A stretch of DNA of 64,000 nt, from assembly GCF_018588885.1 (NCBI RefSeq), contig NZ_JAFFIW010000017.1, positions 61,881 to 125,880 of the forward strand. The letters run 5' to 3'. This stretch comes from Mesorhizobium sp. dw_380. Lineage in GTDB: Bacteria > Pseudomonadota > Alphaproteobacteria > Rhizobiales > Rhizobiaceae. The position numbers and the translations under genes are program-made. The notes under the pieces were generated by a model. That model did no database searches and was not told the origin of the DNA. It was given only the letters and a program-made list of their open reading frames with translations. Of this stretch, positions 24,274 to 33,135 are shown in pieces; the first letter of the stretch is position 1, and each line of letters opens with the position of its first letter.

Positions 24274-24891
24274 TCAGCCGAGCATCAGCCCGATCCGCCG
24301 CCGCCAGGCGGGGCCGTAGCGCAATGCCAGCATGAAAGCCGTCTCCAGCGCCACGACGATGACAATGATGCGCAAGCCCACCGTGAAGCTGTCCCGGCCA
24401 CTGCCGCGCAAGAGATAGCCGGTCAGGAGAAAGCCCGTATTCCAGATGATGGCGCCAAGCAGTGTCGCGATCGCGAAGGGCAGAGCGGGCAGACAAAGCG
24501 CGCCTGCAGCGATCGGCAGGTAGTTGCGCACGGTCGGAATGAACTGCGCCAGCAATGACACCCGGACATGATTGCGGCGATAGGCCTGGCCGAGCTTGCG
24601 GTAGGTTGCGGGGCGCAGGAAGACATATCTGCCAAACCGGTCGACCAACCTGTCGGCGCGGTCAGATCCGATCCGGCGGCCAACCGAATACCAGACCACG
24701 CAGCCGGCGAAGGAGGCAAGCGTCGTCACCATCAGCAGGATCGCCACCGTCGCACCATCAGGCGCCGCCGTCATGCCGAGGAACAGCAGCAATACGTGCG
24801 AGGGCGGAATCGGCAGGATCTTCTCGGTGAAGGCGAGGCAGAAGACGCCGAACAGGCCGAAGCCGAGAATGGCCGACAATGGACCCGTCAT
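24274..24891 (-). CDS. DedA/SNARE-associated family membrane protein
   Basis: 205 residues with about five hydrophobic segments. The conserved DedA core is seen in FTEKILPIPPSHVLLLFLGM near the N-terminus and RFGRYVFLRP...LAQFIPTVRNYLPIAAGA in the middle. DedA proteins include flippases for undecaprenyl phosphate and phosphatidylethanolamine and affect membrane stress tolerance. The start overlaps the stop of the PmtA-like gene by 4 bases (ATGA), so the two are coupled; a lipid-related role fits. Confidence 0.85.
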   Translation of the reverse strand: MTGPLSAILGFGLFGVFCLAFTEKILPIPPSHVLLLFLGMTAAPDGATVAILLMVTTLASFAGCVVWYSVGRRIGSDRADRLVDRFGRYVFLRPATYRKLGQAYRRNHVRVSLLAQFIPTVRNYLPIAAGALCLPALPFAIATLLGAIIWNTGFLLTGYLLRGSGRDSFTVGLRIIVIVVALETAFMLALRYGPAWRRRIGLMLG

Positions 24892-25487
24892 GCGAAGCGC
24901 CAGTCGTAGGTTCCAGGTGTCTTGATCCTGGCGAGGCGATAGACCGTCGCCGGCGGGAAATTGCGGAAGGTATGACCGACCCGTGTGACCTCGAGATCGA
25001 GCCGGTCGAGCAGCGACTGGTCGAACGGGCAGCGCCGCCCGTACGTGAACTGATAGAGCGCCCCGCCCGGGCGAAGGTTCGCAAAAACGCCTTCGAGAAT
25101 GGCGAGCGTCTTGCGCGGCGAAATCAGGCGGAACGGCAGCCCGCTGACGGCAGCACCAACCACCGGCCTGTGGAATAGCGACAGATGGCGCAGGCTGACG
25201 GCATCCATTTCGAAAATCCGGGCGGCGGGAAAGCGACGCTTGAGCAGGGCTGCGAAATCCGGATCGGATTCGATCAGCGTCAGGTCCTCCTCCCGCACCC
25301 CGCGTGACAGCAGCGCCCGTGTGAACGGGCCGGTTCCGGGACCGAGCTCCAGCACGGGACCTGTCTCGGGGCCGATGTCGCGCGTCATCAAAGCCGCCAG
25401 GCTGGAGCTGGACGGCGTGACGGAGCCGGTTCTGAACGGCGCCACGGTCCATGCCACGAGAAACGACAGAGCATCATGTGCTGGCAT
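24888..25487 (-). CDS. pmtA: PmtA-like phospholipid N-methyltransferase
   Basis: 199-residue SAM-dependent methyltransferase similar in size and motif to Sinorhizobium-type PmtA, which methylates phosphatidylethanolamine towards phosphatidylcholine. Motif I is VLELGPGTGPFTRALLSRG; the acidic end of strand 2 is LTLIESDPDFAALLKRRFP; post-motif FHRPVVGAAVSGLPFRLIS matches the PmtA/KsgA-like group. ATG 25487 gives the family length; upstream in-frame starts add unrelated sequence. It is coupled to the DedA gene and divergent from a two-component system. Another lipid methyltransferase function is possible. Confidence 0.8.
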   Translation of the reverse strand: MPAHDALSFLVAWTVAPFRTGSVTPSSSSLAALMTRDIGPETGPVLELGPGTGPFTRALLSRGVREEDLTLIESDPDFAALLKRRFPAARIFEMDAVSLRHLSLFHRPVVGAAVSGLPFRLISPRKTLAILEGVFANLRPGGALYQFTYGRRCPFDQSLLDRLDLEVTRVGHTFRNFPPATVYRLARIKTPGTYDWRFA

Positions 25488-25653
25488 AACAACCTCGATT
25501 CCGAACAGCGGTACGCCAAACAGTTTAGCGCGGCCACTTGATTTCGTTTCAACGTCGGACCCGAACCTGTTGCATATTCGGGCCCGACGCCTTGACGCCG
25601 GCATGGCGGTTCGTGCCGACCGGCGCTGTTTGCCGTGACTGGATTGCATAGAC

Positions 25654-25726
25654 ATTGCGCAATATAGCGGACGCAAAGAAAGCGCTTGTCGACCTCGGTC
25701 CGTTCGGCTTTGCCATGTTTGCGCAA
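25654..25726. promoter_or_regulatory. Two TTGCGCAA palindromes in the divergent pmtA/response-regulator promoter region
   Basis: TTGCGCAA occurs at 25655-25662 (as ATTGCGCAAT, a 10-bp palindrome) and at 25719-25726, 64 bases apart, in the 287-base gap between the two divergent genes. They could be a paired operator; no binder is identified. Confidence 0.35.
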
Positions 25727-25774
25727 TGTTGGCGCGGTAGCGCCCGAAGCAATGTCGTTACCTAGGAATGATGG

Positions 25775-26449
25775 ATGCGTATCTTGCTGGTCGAAGACGA
25801 ACCCGAGATGGTCTCGGCGCTGCGTGCCGCGCTGAAGCGCCACGACATGGTGGTCGATCACGCCGGCACACTGCTGGAGGCGGAGGGCTTCGTTGCCGTC
25901 GACAGCTATGACGCCATCCTGCTCGACCGCCAGCTGCCGGATGGCGACGGGCTGTCGCTGGTGCCAAGATTGCGCTCGGCAAGGAACACGACGCCCGTGC
26001 TGGTGCTGACGGCGAAGGGCGACACATCGGACAAGGTCGATGGACTGGACATGGGCGCGGACGACTATCTGGCAAAGCCGTTCGCCTTCGAGGAACTGCT
26101 GGCCCGCTTGCGCGCGCTGCTCAGGCGCCCGGCACCGATGCAGTCGCAGTTCATTCGCGCCGGCCATCTGGTCCTCGATGTCGGGCATCGCGAGGCCGCG
26201 ATCCGCGGCGAGCCGCTCAGCCTGCCGCGGCGCGAACTGCTGGTGCTGGAGGCGCTGATGCGGCGCACCGGCCGCATGGTGCAGCGTGAGGCATTGATGG
26301 AAGCGGTGTTCGGTCTCGACGACGAGATCCAGTCCAACGCGCTCGACACCCACGTCTCGCGCCTGCGCCGCAAGCTCGGCGATGCGAACAGCGGCGTGAC
26401 GATCAACGGCATTCGCGGCGTCGGGTATCTCCTGCGCGAAACGACATGA
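25775..26449 (+). CDS. OmpR-family response regulator
   Basis: 224 residues. The receiver domain has acidic pocket VEDEPE, phosphoacceptor Asp in DAILLDRQLPDGDGLSLVP (about residue 51), Thr/Ser in VLVLTAKGD and Lys in DDYLAKPFAFEELLAR. The winged helix-turn-helix DNA-binding domain follows from about residue 125 (LPRRELLVLEALMRRTGRMV, ending GIRGVGYLLRE). It is 10 bases before the histidine kinase gene and forms a two-component pair. Targets could include the divergent pmtA-dedA operon, as in other lipid-remodelling systems; this is inference from position. Confidence 0.93.
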   Translation: MRILLVEDEPEMVSALRAALKRHDMVVDHAGTLLEAEGFVAVDSYDAILLDRQLPDGDGLSLVPRLRSARNTTPVLVLTAKGDTSDKVDGLDMGADDYLAKPFAFEELLARLRALLRRPAPMQSQFIRAGHLVLDVGHREAAIRGEPLSLPRRELLVLEALMRRTGRMVQREALMEAVFGLDDEIQSNALDTHVSRLRRKLGDANSGVTINGIRGVGYLLRETT

Positions 26450-26459
26450 GCTTCAAGCG

Positions 26460-27821
26460 ATGAGTGTCAAGCGCCCGCGTTCGCTCAAATGGAGCTTGGT
26501 TCTGCGCATCGCCTTGCTGCAATGCGCGATGCTGACGCTGATCATCGTCGGCATTCTCGGTGCGATGCTCGCCACCGGCCTCATTCCAAACGACTATGAG
26601 GACGGCACAATGGACGTGCTGGCGGATGCCGTGGCGCGTGACGCCGGCGGCAAGCTTGTCCTGCGCGAGACCTCCGATCTGGCGAAGCTGCGATTGGATG
26701 TCCCCAACCTCTGGTTCATCATCCGCGACAAGCAGGGGCAGCGGCTGCAGGAGGGCATGGTGCCGGCCATCTTCCAGCCTTTCGCCGGGCTGCTGGACAA
26801 CATCAGCGATGCCCGTATCGACCATGCACTCGGGCAAACGGCGCCGCCGGAGGGCAAGATCCGCTGGACCGACACCGCGGCCGGCAATGTCCAGATCTTC
26901 ACCGGCACCAAGGGCGGGCTTTCGCTGCTGCGCCTGCTCGGGCAGGCGCCGCAATTCTTCCTGCAGGGCATATTGCCGCTCGCCGGGCTTATGGCGCTGG
27001 CCACGCTGTTCGCCACGCCATGGGTGGTGCGCGGCGCACTGTCGGGTCTTGGCCATGCGGCCGCCGAGGCCGAGCGCATCGACATAGACCAGCGTGGCGC
27101 GCAGCTGCCGCTTAAGGATGTGCCGAAGGAAGTGACGCCGCTGGTCAAGGCGGTGAACGCCGCCCTCGCGCGCCTCGACAAGGGCTATGAGCGCCACAAG
27201 CGTTTCCTCACCGATGCCGCCCACGAACTCAGGACACCGGTCGCCATCCTCAACACGCGCCTTGCCTCGCTGCCGCCAACACCTGAGCGGGCACGGCTGC
27301 TGCAGGATGCAGCACGGCTTTCGACGCTGACCGACCAGTTGCTCGACCTGCAGCGCCTCGACCGGCAGGCATCGCCTTTCGAAAAGGTCGACCTCGTGGC
27401 GATCGCGCGCGGCGTCATCGTCGATCTCGCGCCGATGGCGTTCTCGGCCGGATACGAGATGTCGTTCGAGCCGGAAAGAGACACGGTCTTCGCCACCGGC
27501 GACCGCACCGCGATCGGCCGGGCGGTGACCAACATCGTCCAGAATGCCATCGAGCATGGCGGCCGCACAGGCAAGATCACCGTCGGCGTCACAACGCCCG
27601 CCGTCATCGAAGTGCGCGACGAAGGCGACGGCGTGCCGCCCACCGAGCGGGAACGCATCTTCGAGCCCTTCTACCGGCTACGCCCGCAGGATCACGGCGC
27701 CGGACTTGGCCTCAACCTCGTGCAGGAAATCATGCACTTGCATGGCGGGCGCATTGATATCCTCGACGGCAAGCCAAGCGGCGCCTGTTTCAGGATGAGT
27801 TTTCGCGCCTTGCCGGCATAG
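26460..27821 (+). CDS. Two-component sensor histidine kinase
   Basis: 453-residue membrane kinase. The first membrane segment is at about residues 13-38 (LTLIIVGILGAMLATGL) and the second at about 165-185 (GILPLAGLMALATLFATPWV), bounding a periplasmic sensor of about 125 residues without recognised family. A HAMP-like stretch is followed by the H-box FLTDAAHELRTPVAILNTR, N-box NIVQNAIEHGG, G1 VRDEGDGVPP and G2 HGAGLGLNLVQEIMHLHGG. It phosphorylates the response regulator encoded upstream. Confidence 0.92.
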   Translation: MSVKRPRSLKWSLVLRIALLQCAMLTLIIVGILGAMLATGLIPNDYEDGTMDVLADAVARDAGGKLVLRETSDLAKLRLDVPNLWFIIRDKQGQRLQEGMVPAIFQPFAGLLDNISDARIDHALGQTAPPEGKIRWTDTAAGNVQIFTGTKGGLSLLRLLGQAPQFFLQGILPLAGLMALATLFATPWVVRGALSGLGHAAAEAERIDIDQRGAQLPLKDVPKEVTPLVKAVNAALARLDKGYERHKRFLTDAAHELRTPVAILNTRLASLPPTPERARLLQDAARLSTLTDQLLDLQRLDRQASPFEKVDLVAIARGVIVDLAPMAFSAGYEMSFEPERDTVFATGDRTAIGRAVTNIVQNAIEHGGRTGKITVGVTTPAVIEVRDEGDGVPPTERERIFEPFYRLRPQDHGAGLGLNLVQEIMHLHGGRIDILDGKPSGACFRMSFRALPA

Positions 27822-27871
27822 CACCGGCGCAAGCCACACTGGCGTGTGCGCCCACCAATCGCTGTATTTGG

Positions 27872-28648
27872 CTAGAAGCCGGCTGCGTTGCTGGCGATGC
27901 TGAGCCGCGCGCCGGCCTGTGCGAGGGCGGCGGCAATGTCATGCGGCGGCGAGCGGTCGGTGGCGAGTTCGGAAAAGCCGTCGAAACCACAGACCTGGAC
28001 CAGGCCCTGGCGGCCGAACTTCGTGTGGTCGGTGACGACAAGCGAGCGCTGGCCGCGCGACAGCACCATGCGGGCGAATTCCGCCTCTTCGAGATCATAG
28101 TCCATGACACCGGTCACCGCGTCGACGGCACCGGTGGATATGACGGCGTGACTGACCGAGAAGCGGCTGACGAACTCGATGGCCGAGATTCCGAAGGCGG
28201 CGCCTGAATCGCTGCGCAATTCGCCGCCGGCCATGTAGACCTTATTGCCGTTGATGGTGGCCAGCGTGCGGGCGATGTCGGAAGAGTTGGTGACGACAGT
28301 CAGCCGCCGGTGGCCGAGCAGTTCACGCGCCAGGAACGAGGTCGTCGTGCCGGTGTCGAGCATGATCGACTCGCCGTCGCGGATGGTGGCCGCGACCATG
28401 CGGGCAATGAGGCGCTTGGCGTCGGCGTTCTCGCGCATGCGCCGTTCGAATGGCGCTTCGCCGATCATCGACGGCAGGCCGACGGCGCCATGCATCTTCA
28501 GCACCGAGCCGTCGCCGGTGAGCGGCTTGACGTCGCGGCGCACGGTCTCGAGCGAAACGCCCAGTCGGTCGGCCAGGCTGGCGATGGTGACCGTCCCCTC
28601 TTCCTGCAGCAGCCGCAGGATCTCGCCGTGACGCTTGGATTGGACCAT
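27872..28648 (-). CDS. DeoR/GlpR-family transcriptional regulator
   Basis: 258 residues. The N-terminal winged helix (HGEILRLLQEEGTVTIASLA then GVSLETVRRDVKPLTGDG) is followed by the DeoRC sensor, a phosphosugar-binding fold with IMLDTGTTTSFLARELLGHR and TGVMDYDLEEAEFARMVLS. DeoR proteins usually sense a phosphorylated intermediate; the neighbouring divergent genes encode kinases, so the ligand may be the kinase product. It is divergent from the kinase/oxidoreductase operon, with a 421-base gap between. A palindrome CGCTTT-T-AAAGCG lies at 28696-28708. Confidence 0.92.
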   Translation of the reverse strand: MVQSKRHGEILRLLQEEGTVTIASLADRLGVSLETVRRDVKPLTGDGSVLKMHGAVGLPSMIGEAPFERRMRENADAKRLIARMVAATIRDGESIMLDTGTTTSFLARELLGHRRLTVVTNSSDIARTLATINGNKVYMAGGELRSDSGAAFGISAIEFVSRFSVSHAVISTGAVDAVTGVMDYDLEEAEFARMVLSRGQRSLVVTDHTKFGRQGLVQVCGFDGFSELATDRSPPHDIAAALAQAGARLSIASNAAGF

Positions 28649-28695
28649 TTGGGTTCCCGGGCTCAGCCTTTTGACCGATTCTAAGGTAATTCAAA

Positions 28696-28708
28696 CGCTT
28701 TTAAAGCG
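28696..28708. promoter_or_regulatory. Palindrome CGCTTT-T-AAAGCG, candidate DeoR operator
   Basis: Perfect 6-base arms around one T, 48-60 bases upstream of the DeoR-type start and 50 bases before the promoter-like TTGACA. The position suits autoregulation and control of the divergent operon. Confidence 0.4.
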
Positions 28709-28757
28709 ATCGCCCATGCTTTCGGGCAAAACACCCAAAAAAAGTCACAGCTTTTTG

Positions 28758-28786
28758 TTGACAGCCGGGCAACCCTGGCGTGAAAT
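28758..28786 (+). promoter_or_regulatory. Sigma-70-like promoter for the kinase/oxidoreductase operon
   Basis: TTGACA at 28758-28763 matches the -35 consensus and TGAAAT at 28781-28786, 17 bases on, matches four of six -10 bases. Transcription would begin near 28793, giving a leader of roughly 280 bases before the kinase gene. Confidence 0.45.
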
Positions 28787-28822
28787 CCCAAACGCAAGAG
28801 AGTTCGGAGCTGCAACGGGAGG

Positions 28823-28861
28823 ATGATGGCAGAGCCGCAACTCGGCGACCAGGCAGGCTAG
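28823..28861 (+). CDS. 12-codon leader ORF or relic of a lost gene start
   Basis: MMAEPQLGDQAG followed by TAG, preceded at 5 bases or less by GGGAGG. It lies in the long leader ahead of the kinase gene and upstream of a terminator-like hairpin. It is either a small leader peptide or the remaining start of a deleted gene; the sequence alone does not decide. Confidence 0.3.
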   Translation: MMAEPQLGDQAG

Positions 28862-28932
28862 AACGTGTCTGGCGCAAGGGATTTTTCAGATCCGCGGGGG
28901 CGGATGCCGGGCTCAAAAACCTGGCCAAGGGG

Positions 28933-28987
28933 CTCGTCGGTGCGGTGCGGGATACCGATCCTGGCATCCCGCACCGACGAGATTTTT
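28933..28987 (+). terminator. Terminator-like hairpin with T-run in the leader of the kinase operon
   Basis: CTCGTCGGTGC...GGGAT pairs with ATCCCGCACCGACGAG over 16 bases, with a 5-base GGTGC duplication bulging on the left side; the right arm ends at 28981 and ATTTTT follows. On the plus strand this is a plausible intrinsic terminator 83 bases before the kinase start, so it could act as an attenuator or be a leftover from a removed gene. Confidence 0.5.
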
Positions 28988-29069
28988 GCGTGTTCCCCGC
29001 TGTTGTTGCGCTGCCCATGACGCCTTGTCGAAGCCCAGCAAACCAGGCCAGCAAACCGGGGATGTCGCC

Positions 29070-29957
29070 GTGATTGCCGAGGACCGCATCCGCGCCCTGC
29101 CCTGCTGGACCGGCGCCATCGAGATCGCCCCCCTGCCCGGCGGCCTGAGCAACGCCAACTACGTGGTCAGCGACTCCGCCGGCAAACATGTCGTGCGCTT
29201 CGGCCAGGACTATCCGTTCCACCACGTCTTCCGCGAGCGCGAGGTAATGACCGCGCGGGCTGCACATGCCGCCGGTTTCGCGCCGGCGTTCCACTACGCC
29301 GAACCGGGGATCTTGGTGACGGCGTTTCTTGGCGCCAAAACTTATCTGGCCGAGGACGTGCGTGCCAATATCGGCCGCGTCGCGGCACTGATGCGCGGCT
29401 TCCACCGGGAGATGCCCAACCATATCTCCGGCGCCGGCTTCATGTTCTGGGTTTTCCACGTCATCCGCGACTACGCACGCACGCTTGAGGAAGGCGGCAG
29501 CCGCAAGCGCAGCGACCTGCCGCGCTTCCTGGCACTGGCCGACGAGCTGGAGCGGGCCCAGAAGCTGCTGCCGATCGTCTTCGGCCACAATGACCTTTTG
29601 CCGGCCAACATCCTCGACGACGGCAGCAGGCTGTGGCTGATCGATTTCGAATATGCCGGCTTCAACACGGCGATGTTCGACCTTGCCGGCGTCGCCTCGA
29701 ACGCCGGCATGAGCGATGAGGAATCCTTCGCCTTCCTGACCGCCTATTTCATGAAGGAGCCGGACGAGGCGATCCGCCGCTCGCATGCCGCCATGCAATG
29801 CGCCTCGCTGTTGCGCGAAGCGATGTGGAGCATGGTGTCCGAGCTCTATCTCGACGCACCCGGCATCGACTACGTCGCCTACACCGAGGAAAACCTGGTG
29901 CGGCTCGACGCGGCGCTGGAAAACTACCGGACAAAGTACGGGATCCTGAAATCATGA
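29070..29957 (+). CDS. Choline/aminoglycoside kinase-like phosphotransferase
   Basis: 295-residue kinase of the APH/choline kinase superfamily. The nucleotide-binding loop is LPGGLSNANYVV; the Brenner motif is IVFGHNDLLPANILDDG with catalytic Asp, and LWLIDFEYAGFNTAMFDLAG holds the Mg-binding Asp. This pattern fits LicA-like choline or ethanolamine kinases more than antibiotic kinases. GTG 29070 with GGGG 8 bases upstream is preferred; a reading from 28986 would pass beyond the hairpin and lacks a site. It overlaps the next gene by ATGA. A second, separate kinase of the same family is at 33136. Confidence 0.82.
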   Translation: MIAEDRIRALPCWTGAIEIAPLPGGLSNANYVVSDSAGKHVVRFGQDYPFHHVFREREVMTARAAHAAGFAPAFHYAEPGILVTAFLGAKTYLAEDVRANIGRVAALMRGFHREMPNHISGAGFMFWVFHVIRDYARTLEEGGSRKRSDLPRFLALADELERAQKLLPIVFGHNDLLPANILDDGSRLWLIDFEYAGFNTAMFDLAGVASNAGMSDEESFAFLTAYFMKEPDEAIRRSHAAMQCASLLREAMWSMVSELYLDAPGIDYVAYTEENLVRLDAALENYRTKYGILKS

Positions 29958-32407
29958 CCTTGCCTAGCCAGGCCGCGATCGTCGTTATTGGCGGCGGCAT
30001 CATCGGCTGTTCGACGGCCTATCATCTGGCGCGCGATCACAAGGCCGACGTGGTGCTGCTCGAACAGGGCAAGCTGACCTCGGGTTCGACCTGGCATGCC
30101 GCCGGCCTGGTCGGGCAGTTGCGCTCGTCTGCCTCGATCACCCGGGTGCTCAAATATTCCGTCGACCTCTACAAAGGGCTGGAGGCTGAAACCGGGCTCG
30201 CCACGGGCTGGAAGATGACCGGCTGCCTGCGGCTTGCCACCAATGCCGACCGCTGGACCGAGTACAAAAGGCTGGCGACGACGGCGAAGAGCTTCGGCAT
30301 GGACATGCAGCTTTTGTCCCCGGCCGAGGTCAAGGCAATGTGGCCGCTGATGGAAACCGGCGATCTGGTCGGCGCCTCCTGGCTGCCGACGGACGGGCAG
30401 GCGAGCCCTTCCGACATCACGCAGTCGCTGGCCAAGGGCGCGCGCATGCATGGCGCCAAACTTTACGAGGATGTCCGCGTCACCGGCTTCGAGATGAAGG
30501 GCGGCCGCATCACGGCAGTGAAAACCAATCAGGGCGATATCGCCTGCGACAAGGTGGTGAACTGTGCCGGGCAGTGGGCGCGGCAGGTCGGCGCCATGGC
30601 CGGCATCGACGTGCCGCTGCAGCCGGTCAAGCATCAGTACATCATCACGCAGAAGATCGACGGGCTGGCGACCGACGCGCCGACGCTGCGCGATCCCGAC
30701 CGGCGCACCTATTTCAAGGAGGAGGTCGGCGGGCTGGTGATGGGCGGCTATGAGCCGAACCCGCAGGCCTGGACGACAGGCCTCCCTGGGGGCGACGTGC
30801 CCAACGACTGGGAATTCCGGCTGTTCGACGATGACTACGACCATTTCGAGCAGCACATGGCACAGGCGATCGCGCGGGTGCCGGCGCTTGAAACCGTCGG
30901 CGTCAAGCAGATGATCAACGGACCGGAAAGCTTCACGCCGGACGGCAATTTCATCCTCGGCGCGGCGCCCGAATGCACCAACATGTTCGTCGGCTCCGGC
31001 TTCAATGCCTTCGGCATCGCGTCGGGCGGCGGCGCCGGCTGGGTGCTGGCGCAGTGGGTGGTCGACGGCGAGGCGCCGCTCGACCTTTGGGTGGTCGACA
31101 TCAGGCGCTTCTCCAACCTGCACCGCGACCGGCAATGGGTGTGCGAGCGCACGCTCGAAGCCTATGGCAAGCACTACACGATCGGCTTCCCGCACGAGGA
31201 GTATCTTTCGGGCCGGCCGCGCATCGTTTCGCCACTTTACGACAGGCTGAAACTGCAGCGCGCCGTGTTCGGCTCGAAGCTCGGCTGGGAGCGGCCGAAC
31301 TGGTTTGCGCCGGAGGGCGCCGAGCCGCGGGACATCTATTCGATGGGCCGCCAGAACTGGTTCGCGGCGGTCGGTGACGAACATCGCCATGTGCGTGAAA
31401 AGGTTGGCATCTTCGATCAGTCGTCCTTCGCCAAATACGAGCTGAGCGGGCCAGATGCAGCCAAGGCGCTGGACTGGATCTGCGCCAACGATGTCAGCAA
31501 GCCGGTCGGCAGGCTAACCTACACCCAGCTTCTCAACACGCGCGGCGGCATCGAGGCCGATCTGACCGTGGCGCGGCTGGCCGAGGAGAAATTCTACATC
31601 GTCACCGGCACCGGTTTCCGCACCCATGATGCCTCGTGGATCCGCGATCATATCGGCGAGGGCCTCGATGCTGGGCTGACCGACGTCACCGAGGATTTCG
31701 GCACGCTGTCGCTAATGGGTCCGCGTGCACGCGACGTGCTTTCCGATGTGACCGACGCGGATGTGTCGAATGCAAGCTTCCCGTTCGGCCATGTGCGCGA
31801 AATTGCCATTGCCGGCCACACAATTCGGGCGCTGCGCGTCACCTATGTCGGCGAGCTCGGCTGGGAACTTCATGTGCCGATCGCCGCCACCGGCGAGGTC
31901 TTTGATTCACTGATGGCGGCGGGCAAGAAGCACGACATCCGCCCGGTCGGCTACCGCGCGCTGGAATCGCTGCGGTTGGAAAAGGGCTACCGCGCCTGGG
32001 GCTCCGACATCACGCCAAACGACACGCCGCAGGAGGCCGGGCTCGGCTGGGCGGTCAAGCTGCGCAAAAACACCGATTTCGTCGGACGGCGCGCACTCGA
32101 GAAGATCGGCGGCGCATCACTGAAGAAGCGCTTCGCCGGCTTCACGGTCGACGATCCGGAGATCGTGCTGCTTGGCCGCGAGACGATCCTGCGCAATGGC
32201 GAGCCCGTCGGCTATCTGACCAGCGGCGGCTATGGCTACACGGTCGGCAAGAATATCGGCTACGGCTATGTGCGCAACGCCGAGGGGGTGAGCGACGATT
32301 TCCTCGCTGCGGGCGACTACGAGCTGGTGGTCGCGATGGAGCGGACGCCGGCAAACATTCATCTGGAGCCGATGTACGATCCGGCAGGCACCAGGGTCAA
32401 AGCGTAG
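29954..32407 (+). CDS. Dimethylglycine/sarcosine dehydrogenase-like FAD protein with GcvT domain
   Basis: 817 residues. Domain order: DAO-type FAD fold (VVIGGGIIGCSTAYHL at residues 10-25), FAO_M central domain, GcvT folate-binding domain from about 430 and GcvT C-terminal barrel from about 720. TSGSTWHAAGLVGQLRSS includes the histidine that binds FAD covalently in dimethylglycine dehydrogenase. Such enzymes remove an N-methyl group as formaldehyde or pass it to tetrahydrofolate. The C1 unit could end as formate, which the fds operon could oxidise, but that link is inference. It is coupled to the kinase gene by a 4-base overlap. Confidence 0.9.
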   Translation: MTLPSQAAIVVIGGGIIGCSTAYHLARDHKADVVLLEQGKLTSGSTWHAAGLVGQLRSSASITRVLKYSVDLYKGLEAETGLATGWKMTGCLRLATNADRWTEYKRLATTAKSFGMDMQLLSPAEVKAMWPLMETGDLVGASWLPTDGQASPSDITQSLAKGARMHGAKLYEDVRVTGFEMKGGRITAVKTNQGDIACDKVVNCAGQWARQVGAMAGIDVPLQPVKHQYIITQKIDGLATDAPTLRDPDRRTYFKEEVGGLVMGGYEPNPQAWTTGLPGGDVPNDWEFRLFDDDYDHFEQHMAQAIARVPALETVGVKQMINGPESFTPDGNFILGAAPECTNMFVGSGFNAFGIASGGGAGWVLAQWVVDGEAPLDLWVVDIRRFSNLHRDRQWVCERTLEAYGKHYTIGFPHEEYLSGRPRIVSPLYDRLKLQRAVFGSKLGWERPNWFAPEGAEPRDIYSMGRQNWFAAVGDEHRHVREKVGIFDQSSFAKYELSGPDAAKALDWICANDVSKPVGRLTYTQLLNTRGGIEADLTVARLAEEKFYIVTGTGFRTHDASWIRDHIGEGLDAGLTDVTEDFGTLSLMGPRARDVLSDVTDADVSNASFPFGHVREIAIAGHTIRALRVTYVGELGWELHVPIAATGEVFDSLMAAGKKHDIRPVGYRALESLRLEKGYRAWGSDITPNDTPQEAGLGWAVKLRKNTDFVGRRALEKIGGASLKKRFAGFTVDDPEIVLLGRETILRNGEPVGYLTSGGYGYTVGKNIGYGYVRNAEGVSDDFLAAGDYELVVAMERTPANIHLEPMYDPAGTRVKA

Positions 32408-33041
32408 ATCGATTCACGCGCAGGGCGAGGCCGCGACTGGGGACCGTGTCGGCCTCGCCGGGCATGGAGACGTAGGGACGGGTTTCTTCGACGCGGGTGA
32501 CGTAGCCTCGCGCCTCAAGCTCGGCGATGCGCGCGGCAAAACCTTGATCCCACAGCGTGTTCTTGACCGTCAGCACGATCACCCCGCCGGGCCGGCAGAT
32601 GCGGATCAGCTCGTCCAGCCCCTCGGCACCGACATGGCCCGAGGTGAAAACGCCAGCCGAGACGATGCCGGCATAGGCATCGTCGGCAAAGGGCAGCCTG
32701 CCGCCCAGCGCCAGGCAATGCAGCGCGGAATAAACGCCCTTGCGGGCGGCCTGATCCAGCATGCCTTGCGAGATGTCGAGCGCCTCGACTTCGGGATAGC
32801 CCGCGATATCAAGCCATTCGCCGATCAGCCCGGTGCCGGCGCCGGCGTCGAGCAGCGGGGCTGAGCCGCGCGGCAAATGGCGGGCCAGCAAGGCAAGGCA
32901 GATCGTCGGATGACGGTAGCCGGCGGCCGACATGTCGGCGTCATAAGTCTGCGACCAGCGGTCATAGAGTGCCGCCACCTCTTCCGGGCGCTTGGCCGCG
33001 TAGGCCTCGCCAAGCGCGCCTCGATGTTTGCTGTCCGCCAC
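32397..33041 (-). CDS. Class I SAM-dependent methyltransferase
   Basis: 214 residues. Motif I is APLLDAGAGTGLIGEWLDIAG (about residues 63-83), strand 2 ends VEALDISQGMLDQAA and motif III is RICRPGGVIVLTVKN. The N-terminal YDRWSQTYDADMSAAGYRHP is typical of Williams-Beuren WBSCR27-like and related small-molecule methyltransferases. GTG 33041 gives the family-like start VADSKHRGALGEAY; upstream ATGs overlap the divergent kinase gene. Its 3' end overlaps the oxidoreductase gene by 11 bases on the opposite strand. Substrate unknown. Confidence 0.82.
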   Translation of the reverse strand: MADSKHRGALGEAYAAKRPEEVAALYDRWSQTYDADMSAAGYRHPTICLALLARHLPRGSAPLLDAGAGTGLIGEWLDIAGYPEVEALDISQGMLDQAARKGVYSALHCLALGGRLPFADDAYAGIVSAGVFTSGHVGAEGLDELIRICRPGGVIVLTVKNTLWDQGFAARIAELEARGYVTRVEETRPYVSMPGEADTVPSRGLALRVNRSTL

Positions 33042-33135
33042 GTGTCCACCAAATTCCTTGTCCTGCCGGGATGATAGCCAAACGACGAAATTTGTGGAAC
33101 CGTTGTGGCGAGAAATAACGGCGTGGGGCGCATGC

